A stretch of DNA of 64,000 nt from an uncultured Bacteroidales bacterium (GCA_902785925.1 CADAAI010000015.1:1-64000), one strand, 5' to 3'. Shown: positions 19,175-28,194, counted from the stretch's first letter. Numbers and translations are program-made. The notes: generated by a model from the letters alone, not told the origin.

Positions 19175-19618
19175 TTAAATGTTTTCAGGGAATTCGCCCT
19201 TTACAGTGATACCCATACTTCTTGCTGTACCAGCCACCATTCTCATAGCCGAAGCCAGAGTAAAACAGTTCAAATCAGGCATTTTGTCCTGAGCAATTGC
19301 TTGAATCTGCTCCCAAGTAACGCTAGCGACCTTCTTGCGGTTGGGCTCACCCGAACCACCCTTAATCTTGGCGGCCTCGAGGAGCTGCACAGCAGCAGGC
19401 GAAGTCTTGACGATGAAGTCGAAGCTCTTGTCGGCGTAGTAGGTAATTACCACTGGCAACACCTTACCGGCGCTAGCTTGAGTGCGGGCATTGAATTGCT
19501 TGCAAAACTCCATGATATTGATACCCTTAGCACCAAGTGCAGGTCCTACTGGGGGTGAAGGATTAGCTGCTCCACCTTTATATAATTGATAAACAAGTTG
19601 CGATACGTGCCCTCTCAC
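19175..19618 (-). CDS. rplK: Ribosomal protein L11
   Basis: 147 residues, with [20 protein letters not shown] near residue 14, the conserved proline-rich N-terminal domain, and [20 protein letters not shown] leading to [12 protein letters not shown] in the rRNA-binding C-terminal domain. Forms the GTPase-associated centre and is needed for RelA activation. The frame begins [12 protein letters not shown] rather than the usual MAKKVA, so the annotated N-terminus may be slightly unusual. Spaced 15 bp from nusG. Confidence 0.95.
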   Translation of the reverse strand: MRGHVSQLVYQLYKGGAANPSPPVGPALGAKGINIMEFCKQFNARTQASAGKVLPVVITYYADKSFDFIVKTSPAAVQLLEAAKIKGGSGEPNRKKVASVTWEQIQAIAQDKMPDLNCFTLASAMRMVAGTARSMGITVKGEFPENI

Positions 19619-19633
19619 GTAACATTAAGAGGC

Positions 19634-20188
19634 TCACTCTCGCGTTACCTGCGAATTGTCCAACTCGAGAGGTGTCTTGCGCCCAAACACCTTAACCATA
19701 ACCTTGAGTTTACGTTTCTCTCGGTTAACCTCTTCGATTTCACCAGTGAAACCGTTGAATGGCCCGTCGTTAACCTTCACGGTCTCGCCCACGATGTAGT
19801 CGTTGGGCGATGCCTCGTCGCTGAGCTGCTCTCCCTCGGCCGCATTGAGCATGCGAGCGATGTCGCTCTCACGAATGGGCTCGGGCTTGCGGTCGGCGTC
19901 GCGGCTACGCACGAAGTCGATGACGTTGGTGGTGTTGCGCAAGTAGTCCTCAACATCGCCTCTCAATATTGCCTGAACAAACACATAGCCCGAGAACAGG
20001 TTGCGCTCCTTGAGCACCTTCTTGCCCCCACGCGTGGTGTACACTTTCTCGGTAGGCACCATCACCTGAGCAAGATACTTGCCCAAGTCGGTATTCTTGC
20101 AGGCAGCGTCAAGCATTTCCTTGACCTTTGCCTCTTTTCCCGAGATGGCACGCAAAACGTACCACTGAAGTTTTTTGTTTTCAGCCAT
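19634..20188 (-). CDS. nusG: Transcription termination/antitermination protein NusG
   Basis: 184 residues: the NGN domain (KLQWYVLRAISGKEAKVKEM ... NLFSGYVFVQAIL) and a C-terminal KOW domain (YIVGETVKVNDGPFNGFTGE, residues about 129-180). Binds RNA polymerase, suppresses pausing and links it to Rho or to the ribosome. It lies in the conserved secE-nusG-rplK order. Confidence 0.95.
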   Translation of the reverse strand: MAENKKLQWYVLRAISGKEAKVKEMLDAACKNTDLGKYLAQVMVPTEKVYTTRGGKKVLKERNLFSGYVFVQAILRGDVEDYLRNTTNVIDFVRSRDADRKPEPIRESDIARMLNAAEGEQLSDEASPNDYIVGETVKVNDGPFNGFTGEIEEVNREKRKLKVMVKVFGRKTPLELDNSQVTRE

Positions 20189-20292
20189 TGATTTAAAAAC
20201 TTAGCGATGTTGAATTGAATCTTTTCACACTCTCATGTCGCAGAGTAATCTACCACAACTTGACGTGAGCATTTCTACTCAACCGGCACTTA

Positions 20293-20493
20293 TTACATTG
20301 CCAGGCCGTAGATGAGCTCCATCACATTGTTGATAATCCAGTCAACAACCCAGATAAGAAGAGCAGCAATGATGGAAGCAACCATTACCACGATTGTGCT
20401 GTTGACCAGTTCACTCCTAGTTGGCCAAGAAACCTTATGAACGAGTTCGTTATAAGATTCCTCGATGTCCGTAAGTAACTTGTATTTCTTCAT
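20293..20493 (-). CDS. secE: Preprotein translocase subunit SecE
   Basis: 66 residues, the short single-span form. An amphipathic helix (IEESYNELVHKVSWPTRSEL, with the family VxWPT/S motif) is followed by one membrane helix (STIVVMVASIIAALLIWVVD). Essential partner of SecY in the inner membrane. It stands between tRNA-Trp and nusG. The 104-bp gap to nusG shows no gene. Confidence 0.95.
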   Translation of the reverse strand: MKKYKLLTDIEESYNELVHKVSWPTRSELVNSTIVVMVASIIAALLIWVVDWIINNVMELIYGLAM

Positions 20494-20513
20494 TGTTTAT
20501 TTGAGATAATTAG

Positions 20514-20586
20514 CACGGGAAGTAAGACTCGAACTCACGACCTACGGTTTTGGAGACCGTCGTTCTACCAACTGAACTATTCCCGT
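20514..20586 (-). tRNA. tRNA-Trp (anticodon CCA)
   Basis: 73 nt. Acceptor ACGGGAA / TTCCCGT, T-loop GTTCGAGTC, anticodon loop CTCCAAA with CCA, discriminator G. The 3' CCA is not encoded. It lies between tuf and secE, as in many bacteria. Confidence 0.95.
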
Positions 20587-20592
20587 GTAAAA

Positions 20593-20643
20593 GACAGCCG
20601 GCTACCATCCTGTGGCGTGCTGCCTTTAATGCAGCCGGCTGTC
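20593..20643 (-). terminator. Large-loop hairpin after tuf
   Basis: 11-bp perfect stem GACAGCCGGCT / AGCCGGCTGTC with a 29-nt loop. On the reverse strand it is followed by TTTTA. It may end or attenuate tuf transcription ahead of tRNA-Trp/secE. Confidence 0.7.
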
Positions 20644-20721
20644 ATTGTTTTGTTATGTCCCTTCAAGCATTCCACTCTCACGCGCTTGGCGCATGGATGG
20701 AATCTAGAAGCACGACCGTGA

Positions 20722-21918
20722 TTAATCGTCGATAATCTTGGTGATTTGACCAGAACCAACGGTGCGGCCACCCTCACGGATAGCGAAGCGAAGACCTTCG
20801 CTGCAAGCTACTGGAGTGATGAGCTTAACGTTGATCTCAACGTGGTCACCAGGCATTACCATCTCTACACCCTCGGGCAAGGTGATCTCGCCAGTCACGT
20901 CAAGTGTACGGATGTAGAACTGTGGACGATACTTGTTGTGGAATGGAGTGTGACGGCCACCCTCTTCCTTCTTCAGCACGTAAACCGAAGCAGTGAAGTG
21001 ATCGTGGGGCTTAACAAGTCCTGGATGGCAGATTACCATACCACGCTTGATCTCCTTGTAGTCGATACCACGGAGCAACAGACCTACGTTGTCGCCAGCC
21101 TCACCCTGATCGAGGAGCTTGCGGAACATCTCAACGCCGGTAACAACCGACTTGAGGTCTGCACCAAGACCCATGATTTGAACAGCGTCACCAACCTTGA
21201 TGATACCAGTCTCGATACGACCAGTTGCTACAGTACCACGGCCAGTGATAGAGAATACGTCCTCGATAGGCATCAAGAATGGTTTGTCGATGTCGCGTGG
21301 AGGCAGTGGAATCCACTCGTCAACAGCCTTCATAAGCTCAAGAACTGTCTCCTCCCACTTGGGCTCACCATTCAGTGCACCAAGAGCCGAACCCTTGATA
21401 ACTGGGGTGTTCTCGCCATCATACTCATACTCGCTCAGGAGGTCACGTACGTCCATCTCAACGAGCTCGATCATCTCCTCGTCAACGTCGGGAGAGTCGC
21501 ACTTGTTCAAGAAGATAACCAGACGTGGAACGTTCACCTGACGGGCGAGAAGGATGTGCTCGCGAGTCTGTGGCATAACACCGTCGGTAGCAGCGATAAC
21601 TACGATAGCACCGTCCATCTGAGCAGCACCAGTTACCATGTTCTTAACGTAGTCGGCGTGTCCAGGGCAGTCAACGTGAGCATAGTGACGATTTTCAGTC
21701 TCATACTCAACGTGTGCAGTGTTGATAGTGATACCACGCTCTTTCTCCTCGGGTGCGTTGTCGATAGAATCGAACGAGCGAACCTCTTGCTGAGAATAAC
21801 CCTGCTTTGAGAGCACGAGTGTGATAGCAGCGGTCAAAGTAGTTTTACCGTGGTCAACGTGACCAATTGTACCGATGTTAACATGCGGTTTCGTTCTTAC
21901 GAATTTCTCTTTTGCCAT
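20722..21918 (-). CDS. tuf: Elongation factor Tu
   Basis: 398 residues. GTP-binding motifs are complete: GHVDHGKT (G1), the DxxPEEKxRGIT switch region, DCPGHADY (G3), NKCDSPD (G4) and SALGAL (G5). Domains II/III end with [11 protein letters not shown]. Delivers aminoacyl-tRNA to the ribosome. Only copy in the window. It lies downstream of four tRNAs and upstream of tRNA-Trp-secE, the arrangement known from E. coli tufB. Confidence 0.98.
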   Translation of the reverse strand: MAKEKFVRTKPHVNIGTIGHVDHGKTTLTAAITLVLSKQGYSQQEVRSFDSIDNAPEEKERGITINTAHVEYETENRHYAHVDCPGHADYVKNMVTGAAQMDGAIVVIAATDGVMPQTREHILLARQVNVPRLVIFLNKCDSPDVDEEMIELVEMDVRDLLSEYEYDGENTPVIKGSALGALNGEPKWEETVLELMKAVDEWIPLPPRDIDKPFLMPIEDVFSITGRGTVATGRIETGIIKVGDAVQIMGLGADLKSVVTGVEMFRKLLDQGEAGDNVGLLLRGIDYKEIKRGMVICHPGLVKPHDHFTASVYVLKKEEGGRHTPFHNKYRPQFYIRTLDVTGEITLPEGVEMVMPGDHVEINVKLITPVACSEGLRFAIREGGRTVGSGQITKIIDD

Positions 21919-22058
21919 AACTTTTCTTGTTACTAAAATTATAAATGATTAACTTATTATTTCCAAGTATTAATTACACATTTCACTTCGCCCCCATGAC
22001 GAGCGCCCTTAATCAACGCACCGCGACTAGAGAAGCGAAGCTTGTGTGTATTTAATGG

Positions 22059-22130
<72 letters not shown>

Positions 22131-22154
22131 AATACATAATGTCCTTACTCTTAG

Positions 22155-22227
22155 AGCGGAAGACGGGGCTCAAACCCGCGGCCCTCAGCTTGGAAGGCTG
22201 ATGCTCTATCGACTGAGCTACTTCCGC
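22155..22227 (-). tRNA. tRNA-Gly (anticodon TCC)
   Basis: 73 nt. Acceptor GCGGAAG / CTTCCGC, anticodon stem TCAGC / GCTGA with loop CTTCCAA giving TCC, discriminator T. CCA is not encoded. Confidence 0.95.
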
Positions 22228-22247
22228 GACCTATCAAAAAGTGTGTG

Positions 22248-22327
22248 TGGGAAGAGGTGGACTCGAACCACCGAACCCGAAGGAGCGGATTTACAGTCCG
22301 CCGCAATTGCCACTATGCGATCTTCCC
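22248..22327 (-). tRNA. tRNA-Tyr (anticodon GTA)
   Basis: 80 nt with the long variable arm of class II tRNAs. Acceptor GGGAAGA / TCTTCCC, anticodon loop ACTGTAAA giving GTA, discriminator A. CCA is not encoded. Confidence 0.95.
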
Positions 22328-22367
22328 GTTATAGCCACAGACATCATGTATAAGAACTCTCATTCTG

Positions 22368-22441
22368 AGCCTCTTGTCGGATTCGAACCAACGACCCCGA
22401 GATTACAAATCACGTGCTCTGGCCAACTGAGCTAAAGAGGC
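22368..22441 (-). tRNA. tRNA-Thr (anticodon TGT)
   Basis: 74 nt. Acceptor GCCTCTT / AAGAGGC, anticodon loop TTTGTAA giving TGT, T-loop GGTTCGAATCC, discriminator T. First gene of the tRNA-tuf transcript. Confidence 0.95.
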
Positions 22442-22485
22442 AATACTTGACTTAAAAACCCCACTTGGGGGTTCTAAAGCGGTTG

Positions 22486-22516
22486 CAAAGTTAGACATAT
22501 TTTTTTAACTGGCAAA
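22486..22516 (-). promoter_or_regulatory. Promoter of the tRNA-tuf-rpoBC block
   Basis: Reverse strand TTTG (22513-22516), 19-bp spacer, TAACTTTG (22486-22493), a full sigma-ABfr match. A small hairpin (AACCCC / GGGGTT, 22457-22473) lies between the start site and the first tRNA. The rest of the gap to corA, 22517-22739, shows nothing else. Confidence 0.8.
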
Positions 22517-22739
22517 ACATTCTCAACTTTTTTTTCAAAAAAAATCATCATCTTACCGCCAGCACGTTTCTAGCATTTTCTTAATCAGCTAATATTTAGC
22601 ACATTACAAAACGCAACTCCATTTTGTCTCACCAAATGCCAGTTGAACAATGTGGTACCACCCTTGCCCTACACCTTATATATAATATATAGAAGACAAG
22701 TAGGCGATTTGCGGCAAAATTATGCTCTTCAGCACACTG

Positions 22740-23690
22740 TCATTTAAATAGCTTACTGTTGCGAATGAAATAATAGCAACAAGCCATGAGCACACCCGAG
22801 AGGGCCAAGGCGACAGGGAAGCCGAGCCAATGCGACTCCATGCCGTTAGGCACATTCATGCCATAGAAACCGGCTATCACCGTTGGCACCATGAGGAGGA
22901 TAGTAACCACTGTGAGAGTTTTCATGATGCGGTTCAGGTTGTTGCCAATCACCGAAGAATAGGTCTCCTGCTGGCGCCTGAGGATGTTTTCGTAGATAGA
23001 TGCTGTGTCGAGCGCCTGCTGACTCTCAATCTCGACATCTTCGAAGAGATCCTCGTCGTAGGGCAACGAACGCAGACGCATCTTAACTCGTGCATGCACC
23101 ATTGAGTTTCCCTTGAGAGAAGTAATGAAATAGATCAAGAATTTACCAAGTCCCATCAAGCGCAACAACTCATCGTTGTCCATCTTACTCTCTAGACGCT
23201 CCTCGCCAGAAACCATCATTGCATTCATTTGTTTTAGGTACTTAAGATACCACACCGAGGTCGAGAGCATGAGTGACAGCAACAGGTCAGGGCCTTTGCA
23301 CGACTGATAATGCTTGCGCTGGCTCCACTTGACGAAATCATCGAGGACCTCGTTTTCAAAATAGCTAACTGTAACAAAAACATCGTCACGCATTAAAATA
23401 GCTAAAGGAGCTGTGGAGAACACCGTTTCGCCATCTTCATCCTGACTCTTACACGGCACACGCACAAACACCAACAGCCAGTTGTCCTCCTGGTCGACAC
23501 GTGGGCGCTCCTCAACATCTCGAGCATCGTTGATGAAGTCTAACGGCACAGCAAAACGCTCGCTCAACAAAGCAAGTTCTTCCTGAGACGGTGACGTGGC
23601 ACGAACCCAACACCCCGACTTCCATTGATTTATCTCGCTGAAGCCATCACGGCACTTCCAGTAGCTTATCATTTCTCGATTATTTAACAA
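22740..23690 (-). CDS. corA: CorA-family magnesium/divalent cation transporter
   Basis: Up to 316 residues; the ATG giving MISYWKCRDG, 18 bp inside, is an equally good start. A large cytoplasmic alpha/beta domain and a long coiled helix (residues 150-250) precede two C-terminal membrane helices. The first is VVTILLMVPTVIAGF followed by YGMNVPNG, the diagnostic GMN motif of the pore loop. The second is FPVALALSGVLMACCYYFI. Acts as a pentameric inner-membrane channel for Mg2+ (or Co2+/Ni2+). Single gene. Confidence 0.92.
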   Translation of the reverse strand: MLNNREMISYWKCRDGFSEINQWKSGCWVRATSPSQEELALLSERFAVPLDFINDARDVEERPRVDQEDNWLLVFVRVPCKSQDEDGETVFSTAPLAILMRDDVFVTVSYFENEVLDDFVKWSQRKHYQSCKGPDLLLSLMLSTSVWYLKYLKQMNAMMVSGEERLESKMDNDELLRLMGLGKFLIYFITSLKGNSMVHARVKMRLRSLPYDEDLFEDVEIESQQALDTASIYENILRRQQETYSSVIGNNLNRIMKTLTVVTILLMVPTVIAGFYGMNVPNGMESHWLGFPVALALSGVLMACCYYFIRNSKLFK

Positions 23691-23773
23691 TTAATATTTC
23701 TCATGGTTTTACAACGGTGCCACGACACATTTCTTAGCATCGTAGCACCGTGATAAGTCATAGCAGGACAACG

Positions 23774-24397
23774 TCAGCGCTTGATTTCAAACGACTTGAG
23801 TCCCTGGTCCTCCTGCTTGATGATTACAGGCATGCCCACACGGGCAAACTGCTCCTTGAGGGTGATGATGTCGGGGTCGCGCATGCGTATGCAACCCTCG
23901 CTGTCACGCCCAGGAACGGTGTTCTCATTCCCTGTGCTGCCATGGATGCCAATGCCAGAGAATCCAGTCTTGAGCCGCAAGAACCATGCTCCATAGGCCA
24001 AGAATTCTCCTCGTCCGTCGCCAAAATCATGTGTCCACGTAGAGGCATCCTGAATCTGTTCGATTGTGAATGGTTCGCCAGGCTCACTCTCAGGCGTTTT
24101 CATATCGCCCGAGCCTTGCTTCTGGCCCTTGTTGCGGCTAAGGCACACGGGGAACTGCGCCACAGGCACTGTGTCGCCCTGCACGGGAGCATAGACCGTG
24201 AGCTTTAGGTCTTTTTTTGAGATGACGATAAAAGTGTTGCCTTTATCGTAGGCTCCGGTGTAAATGTCCTTATATTGCTCAACCGCAACCTTAGCGCTGT
24301 CGGCGCCCGAAACACTCTCCTCAGTTTTGTTGCCGCCACAGCTTGCCATGCCCACAATCACACAGGCACACACTAAGCTAAATAGAATCTTCCTCAT
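23774..24397 (-). CDS. L,D-transpeptidase lipoprotein (YkuD domain)
   Basis: 207 residues. The signal sequence ends in a lipobox (VGMASC, Cys20), so the protein is probably anchored in the outer or inner membrane facing the periplasm. The YkuD domain shows FIVISKKDLKLTVYAP, then KGQKQGSGDMKTPESEPGEPF, and the catalytic GIGIHGSTGNE ... SEGCIRMRD (His, Ser, Gly, Cys, Arg). Such enzymes form 3-3 cross-links in peptidoglycan or attach proteins to it. A paralogue without lipobox lies at 25006; the two flank an SH3 protein. Confidence 0.88.
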   Translation of the reverse strand: MRKILFSLVCACVIVGMASCGGNKTEESVSGADSAKVAVEQYKDIYTGAYDKGNTFIVISKKDLKLTVYAPVQGDTVPVAQFPVCLSRNKGQKQGSGDMKTPESEPGEPFTIEQIQDASTWTHDFGDGRGEFLAYGAWFLRLKTGFSGIGIHGSTGNENTVPGRDSEGCIRMRDPDIITLKEQFARVGMPVIIKQEDQGLKSFEIKR

Positions 24398-24416
24398 TTC
24401 ACTTAGATGTTAAGAG

Positions 24417-24944
24417 TTAGCGCAGATAGGAGTAGTCCTTGCTGATGTACAGCACGTTGCCATTATATCTAACCTTGAACCAGTTGCCAGTCTGCCCCAG
24501 ATAGGTGAGACGAGCTCCACGCGCTGGATAGATGGGCGTGCCGTAGCCATTAGTGTAGATAGCAGCATTGAGCGACGGTCCCCAACGCAGGCGCACATGA
24601 GTGCCACTGACAACTACCGAAGAACCACCTCGTGAGCTGCTTGTGTAACCACTATTGGGATACACAAGACGAGCAAACTGCTTCGAGATATACACACTCT
24701 TGCCATCGAAGAGCACATTGTAAAAATCGTAGCTATCGTTACCTAGATAGGTGAGACGATCACCTTTATTTATCCACACAGGTTTACCTGTAGAGTTCCA
24801 CACCAGCATTGGATAACCAGTCGACGGTCCTGTGCGCAGACGCACATGGTTGCCTGTCGCCACCACATACTGTGCCGCAGCAGTGAGCGACGCGACAAAA
24901 AGCAGTGCAAAAAACGCAGCACGCAAAATACTGTTCTTTTTCAT
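24417..24944 (-). CDS. Secreted double SH3b protein
   Basis: 175 residues. Signal peptide through TAAAQ (residue 25). Two bacterial SH3 domains follow: VVATGNHVRLRTGPSTGYPM (about 27-92) and VVVSGTHVRLRWGPSLNAAI (about 109-174). Each has the VRLR.GPS motif and ends with VYISK / LYISKDYSYLR. A Ser/Gly linker separates them. SH3b domains usually bind peptidoglycan stem peptides. The position between two L,D-transpeptidases supports a cell-wall role. No catalytic domain is present. Spacing to the next gene is 19 bp. Confidence 0.85.
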   Translation of the reverse strand: MKKNSILRAAFFALLFVASLTAAAQYVVATGNHVRLRTGPSTGYPMLVWNSTGKPVWINKGDRLTYLGNDSYDFYNVLFDGKSVYISKQFARLVYPNSGYTSSSRGGSSVVVSGTHVRLRWGPSLNAAIYTNGYGTPIYPARGARLTYLGQTGNWFKVRYNGNVLYISKDYSYLR

Positions 24945-25005
24945 AATTAAAAATGTTTTAGGTGTTATTGTAATTAATCGAATTCACATTTCGATGTAAG
25001 GGACA

Positions 25006-25713
25006 TCAGTTAATAGGTCCTGCACTAGTAGCGCCACACGATTCAGATGTGGCATGACCAGCCTTTTCGGCCTTAGAGCATTTCATGGGAACAGCCTTCT
25101 TGTGTACTGCAGGCTCCCATTCCCAAGGACCCTCTTCCTCGTCCTTGATGTTGACCGGCATCTTCACATAGGCAAACTTCTCCTTCAGCGTGATGATGTC
25201 CTGATCGCGCAGACGGATACAGCCTTCGCTTGCACGGCCTGGGACGCTGTTCTCATTGTTGGTGCTGCCGTGGATGCCTATTCCTGAGTGGCCAGGAGTA
25301 ACAAGGCGCAGGAACCAATGTCCATAGGCCTTGATGTTGCCACGACCGTCCTTGAAATCATGTCGCCAAGTAGAAGCGTCCTGAATCATAGAGATGTAGA
25401 AGGGTTTTCCCTTGGGCGACGACGGAGTCTTCATATCGCCCTTGCGCTGCTTCTGGCCTTTGTTTTTGCTAAGGCACACGGGAAACTTAGCCATGAGCAC
25501 AGTCTCGCCAGCAGCAGTCTTGCCGTAGACATAAAGGCGCTGCTCCTTCTTGGATATCACTATAAATGTGTTCTTTTTCTCAATATTTCCAGGAACCTGG
25601 TAAAGTACTGCCTTGTCCTGTGGTGTTGTGGCGAGATTGGCCTCCACCATTTGTGCTCTAGCGCCCATCACAAGGCAACCAAGCAATAAAAAAGCTAATA
25701 GTTTCTTCATCAT
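25006..25713 (-). CDS. Secreted L,D-transpeptidase (YkuD domain)
   Basis: 235 residues from the ATG at 25713. This start leaves a leader of about 27 nt after the promoter at 25744-25776 and gives a signal peptide ending MGARAQ. The YkuD domain has FIVISKKEQRLYVYG, KGQKQRKGDMKTPSSPKGKPF and the catalytic GIGIHGSTNNE ... SEGCIRLRD. Clear paralogue of the gene at 23774, but with a charged C-terminal tail (VHKKAVPMKCSKAEKAGHAT) and no lipobox. Periplasmic peptidoglycan cross-linking inferred. Confidence 0.88.
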   Translation of the reverse strand: MMKKLLAFLLLGCLVMGARAQMVEANLATTPQDKAVLYQVPGNIEKKNTFIVISKKEQRLYVYGKTAAGETVLMAKFPVCLSKNKGQKQRKGDMKTPSSPKGKPFYISMIQDASTWRHDFKDGRGNIKAYGHWFLRLVTPGHSGIGIHGSTNNENSVPGRASEGCIRLRDQDIITLKEKFAYVKMPVNIKDEEEGPWEWEPAVHKKAVPMKCSKAEKAGHATSESCGATSAGPIN

Positions 25714-25743
25714 TCTATGTTTTTGGTTCATTTATTATGTCTA

Positions 25744-25776
25744 CAAAGATACTGAATTCTTCCCTAATGTGCCAAA
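25744..25776 (-). promoter_or_regulatory. Promoter of the L,D-transpeptidase/SH3 group
   Basis: Reverse strand TTTG (25773-25776), 21-bp spacer, TATCTTTG (25744-25751). Divergent from the sigma-factor operon that starts at 25855. Confidence 0.7.
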
Positions 25777-25854
25777 AAAAATAAAAAAAAGCCCATAAAT
25801 AGTGTAGTTTTTGTACCTTTACTGCGTCTAACTGATGTAACAGAAAAAGAAAAA

Positions 25855-26349
25855 ATGGAAAAAACAGAGGCAAATTTTAAAAAAATCTTGCATGACCACA
25901 AGAGCACCATCTACTCAGTGTGCTACATGTTCTCACAAGAGCATGACGAGGTGGAGGACCTGTTTCAGGAAACCCTCATCAACTTGTGGAATGGGCTTGA
26001 GGGATTTGAGCAACGAAGCGGCATCGGCACGTGGGTATGGCGCATCGCACTCAACACCTGCATAACCAGCGAACGCAAGAACAAACGACGCGTCGACACT
26101 GTGCCACTGTCACTTGACCGTGACTTCCTCGATGAAAACAACGTCGAGAACCGTCAAACCAAACTTCTGCATCAGCGCATCAGCCGCCTGCAACCTTTCG
26201 ATCGAGCAATCGTTCTGTTATGGCTCGAGAATATGAGTTACGACGACATTGCAGCCATCGTGGGAATCACGACCAAGGCAGTGGGCGTGAGACTGGTACG
26301 CATACGCGAACAATTAAAACAAATGAACGACAACACTTCTAATAATTAA
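25855..26349 (+). CDS. ECF-type RNA polymerase sigma factor
   Basis: 164 residues. Region 2 is visible as YSVCYMFSQEHDEVEDLFQE (the DxxDLxQE-type helix) and GTWVWRIALNTCITSERKNK. Region 4 is RLQPFDRAIVLLWLENMSYD followed by DIAAIVGITTKAVGVRLVRI, a helix-turn-helix. No anti-sigma of standard type is next to it. Instead its stop overlaps the start of a four-helix membrane protein (TAATG), which is followed by a membrane metalloprotease. The three probably form one signalling operon. The upstream region has TTTTTGTACCTTTA at 25808-25821 but no clean housekeeping promoter, so autoregulation is possible. Confidence 0.92.
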   Translation: MEKTEANFKKILHDHKSTIYSVCYMFSQEHDEVEDLFQETLINLWNGLEGFEQRSGIGTWVWRIALNTCITSERKNKRRVDTVPLSLDRDFLDENNVENRQTKLLHQRISRLQPFDRAIVLLWLENMSYDDIAAIVGITTKAVGVRLVRIREQLKQMNDNTSNN

Positions 26350-26984
26350 TGGATATTATGGAAACCAACAACAATAGTGACTTTAACGAACTTGAGCAGT
26401 TGCGGGAGCAAATGAACAGCTTCAAAAACCGACTCGACAAGCAACAAATCATCAACGAGCGACTAGTGCGCAACTCAATGGGCAGCAAGATGTCATGGAT
26501 AAAGAATTTCGTCTGGATTGAAATTATTATTGTACCCATCATTCTGTTCATCATGGCAGGATTTCATGCTAGTGCCGGACTCTCGTGGTGGCTCTTTGGA
26601 TTCCTCGCTGCCGGACTCATCATCGATGCCACGGGCGACTTCATAATCAACCGTATTCCCAAGAGCCAATTGCTGAGCGACGACCTCGTTGCCACAAGTC
26701 AGCGTCTAATGAAAATGAAGAAGCAGCGAACCAAGTGGTTCATCGCCGGCATGATATTTATGATTATATGGCTTGTGTGGTTCATACTTGAGATAGTGCT
26801 GAGACTTGATTGCAAGGACCAACTCCCCAACTACAACATAGTGGTAGCTATCATGGTTATTTCAATAGTAGTTGGAGCTCTCATAGGCGGATTTGTTGCA
26901 TGGCTCATTTTCCGCAAGATGCAAAAGACAAACAACCAAATCATTGAGCAAATCAACCAAGTAACCCAAGAGGTTCAGGACTAA
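26349..26984 (+). CDS. Four-helix membrane protein, candidate anti-sigma
   Basis: 211 residues. An N-terminal cytoplasmic coiled-coil-like segment (ELEQLREQMNSFKNRLDKQQ, residues 13-40) is followed by four hydrophobic helices (about 52-72, 78-98, 127-150 and 160-188). A short basic/Gln-rich tail ends the protein. I do not recognise a named family. Translational coupling to the sigma factor (1-bp overlap) and to the protease gene (3-bp gap) suggests it holds the sigma factor at the membrane. That function is inference. An ATG 9 nt further in (METNNNSDF) is an alternative start. Confidence 0.75.
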   Translation: MDIMETNNNSDFNELEQLREQMNSFKNRLDKQQIINERLVRNSMGSKMSWIKNFVWIEIIIVPIILFIMAGFHASAGLSWWLFGFLAAGLIIDATGDFIINRIPKSQLLSDDLVATSQRLMKMKKQRTKWFIAGMIFMIIWLVWFILEIVLRLDCKDQLPNYNIVVAIMVISIVVGALIGGFVAWLIFRKMQKTNNQIIEQINQVTQEVQD

Positions 26985-26987
26985 ACC

Positions 26988-28142
26988 ATGAAAAAAGCTT
27001 TAACGATAATATTATCGCTAGCCATTGGAGCTGCGCTCGGACTTTTGATAGGTTCACTAGGGCGCAGCTCAATGAGCAATGACCAAAGCACATTGAGCGC
27101 AACATTTGAGATTGCAGGAGGACTGGTGGCTCTGCTGATTGCCGCTTATCTACAGATTGTCCTGCACGAGGCTGGGCATCTTGTGTGCGGCCTTCTCTCA
27201 GGCTACCGATTTGTGTCGTTCCGCATCATGTCGATCACACTCATCAAGGACGGTGAGGGAAAACTGCGTTTCAAGCGATTCAAGCTGGCTGGTACCGGTG
27301 GGCAATGCTTAATGTCACCACCTGCCAACGTAGCACCAGAGCACCTGCCAACCGCTCTCTACAATGCCGGTGGCGTGCTCTCCAACCTGGTGTGGGCAAC
27401 TCTGGCTCTGCTGGCACTACTCTATTGCGACAACATGAATTTTTTCTTCAAGTATTTTCTGGCATCGACTATGGTGGTGGGATATGCCTTTGCCCTGATT
27501 AACGGCATCCCCCTAAAGATAGGTGGCGTTGCCAATGACGGGCACAACCTGCTGTATCTAAAACGCAACAAGCAGTCGGTTAAGGGCTTTCAATCACAAC
27601 TAATTATTAACGAGAAGCTGCAAAACGGCACCCGCTTGTCGCAGATGCCCGATGAGCTGTTTGACTTAGGTGGTGAAATTGACTACAGCGACCCACTTCA
27701 GTCAAACGTGGAAATTATGCGGATTTCCAGAGTGCTAGACCAGGGCGATGTTGAACAAGCTCATAGCCTCTTAAAAGAGTTACTTAATTCCCACCAATAT
27801 GAGTTGCTGCCACTACTACGCATTGAAGCAGAGAGCGAAATACTTTTTACTAACCTCGCAACAAATGATAAGGAGATGGCTCAAATTCTCAGCAACGACA
27901 AGCTGCTGATGAATCACATCATCAAGCATGCGCGAGTGATGTCAAGCAAACAACGCACACTGATGGCAAAAGCACTAATCCTAGATGGCGACATTACCAC
28001 TGCCAAGCAGATACTTGACAATGTTAAAGCCAACCGTGAAAGCTACTTGATGCAAGGAGAGGTAAAGAGTGACATTCTCTTAATGGAAAGACTACTGGAG
28101 GACAAAAAGAATGACACAAATCAAGCAAATTCAACAAATTAA
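26988..28142 (+). CDS. M50 (site-2-protease type) membrane metallopeptidase
   Basis: 384 residues. Several membrane helices in the first 190 residues. The zinc motif HEAGH (His60, Glu61, His64) sits in a hydrophobic helix. A second motif, INGIPLKIGGVANDG (residues 171-185), fits the Asn-x-x-Pro ... Asp-Gly ligand loop of S2P proteases. Residues 190-384 are a soluble helical region without a named domain. S2P enzymes cut membrane-bound anti-sigma factors or other regulators. The operon position directly after a sigma factor and a membrane protein suggests that use here. No PDZ domain is visible. Confidence 0.82.
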   Translation: MKKALTIILSLAIGAALGLLIGSLGRSSMSNDQSTLSATFEIAGGLVALLIAAYLQIVLHEAGHLVCGLLSGYRFVSFRIMSITLIKDGEGKLRFKRFKLAGTGGQCLMSPPANVAPEHLPTALYNAGGVLSNLVWATLALLALLYCDNMNFFFKYFLASTMVVGYAFALINGIPLKIGGVANDGHNLLYLKRNKQSVKGFQSQLIINEKLQNGTRLSQMPDELFDLGGEIDYSDPLQSNVEIMRISRVLDQGDVEQAHSLLKELLNSHQYELLPLLRIEAESEILFTNLATNDKEMAQILSNDKLLMNHIIKHARVMSSKQRTLMAKALILDGDITTAKQILDNVKANRESYLMQGEVKSDILLMERLLEDKKNDTNQANSTN

Positions 28143-28186
28143 CAATTAATAATAATATAAATAACTAAATTTTATCAATAAATAAT

Positions 28187-28194
28187 TACTTTTG
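28187..28194 (+). promoter_or_regulatory. -7 element of the M16 peptidase gene
   Basis: TACTTTTG matches TAnnTTTG and lies 69 bp before the ATG. No convincing -33 TTTG. Confidence 0.45.

Noticed and set aside
20189..20292. Possible small gene or RNA between secE and nusG
   Set aside because: No open frame, hairpin or promoter that stands out in the 104 bp.
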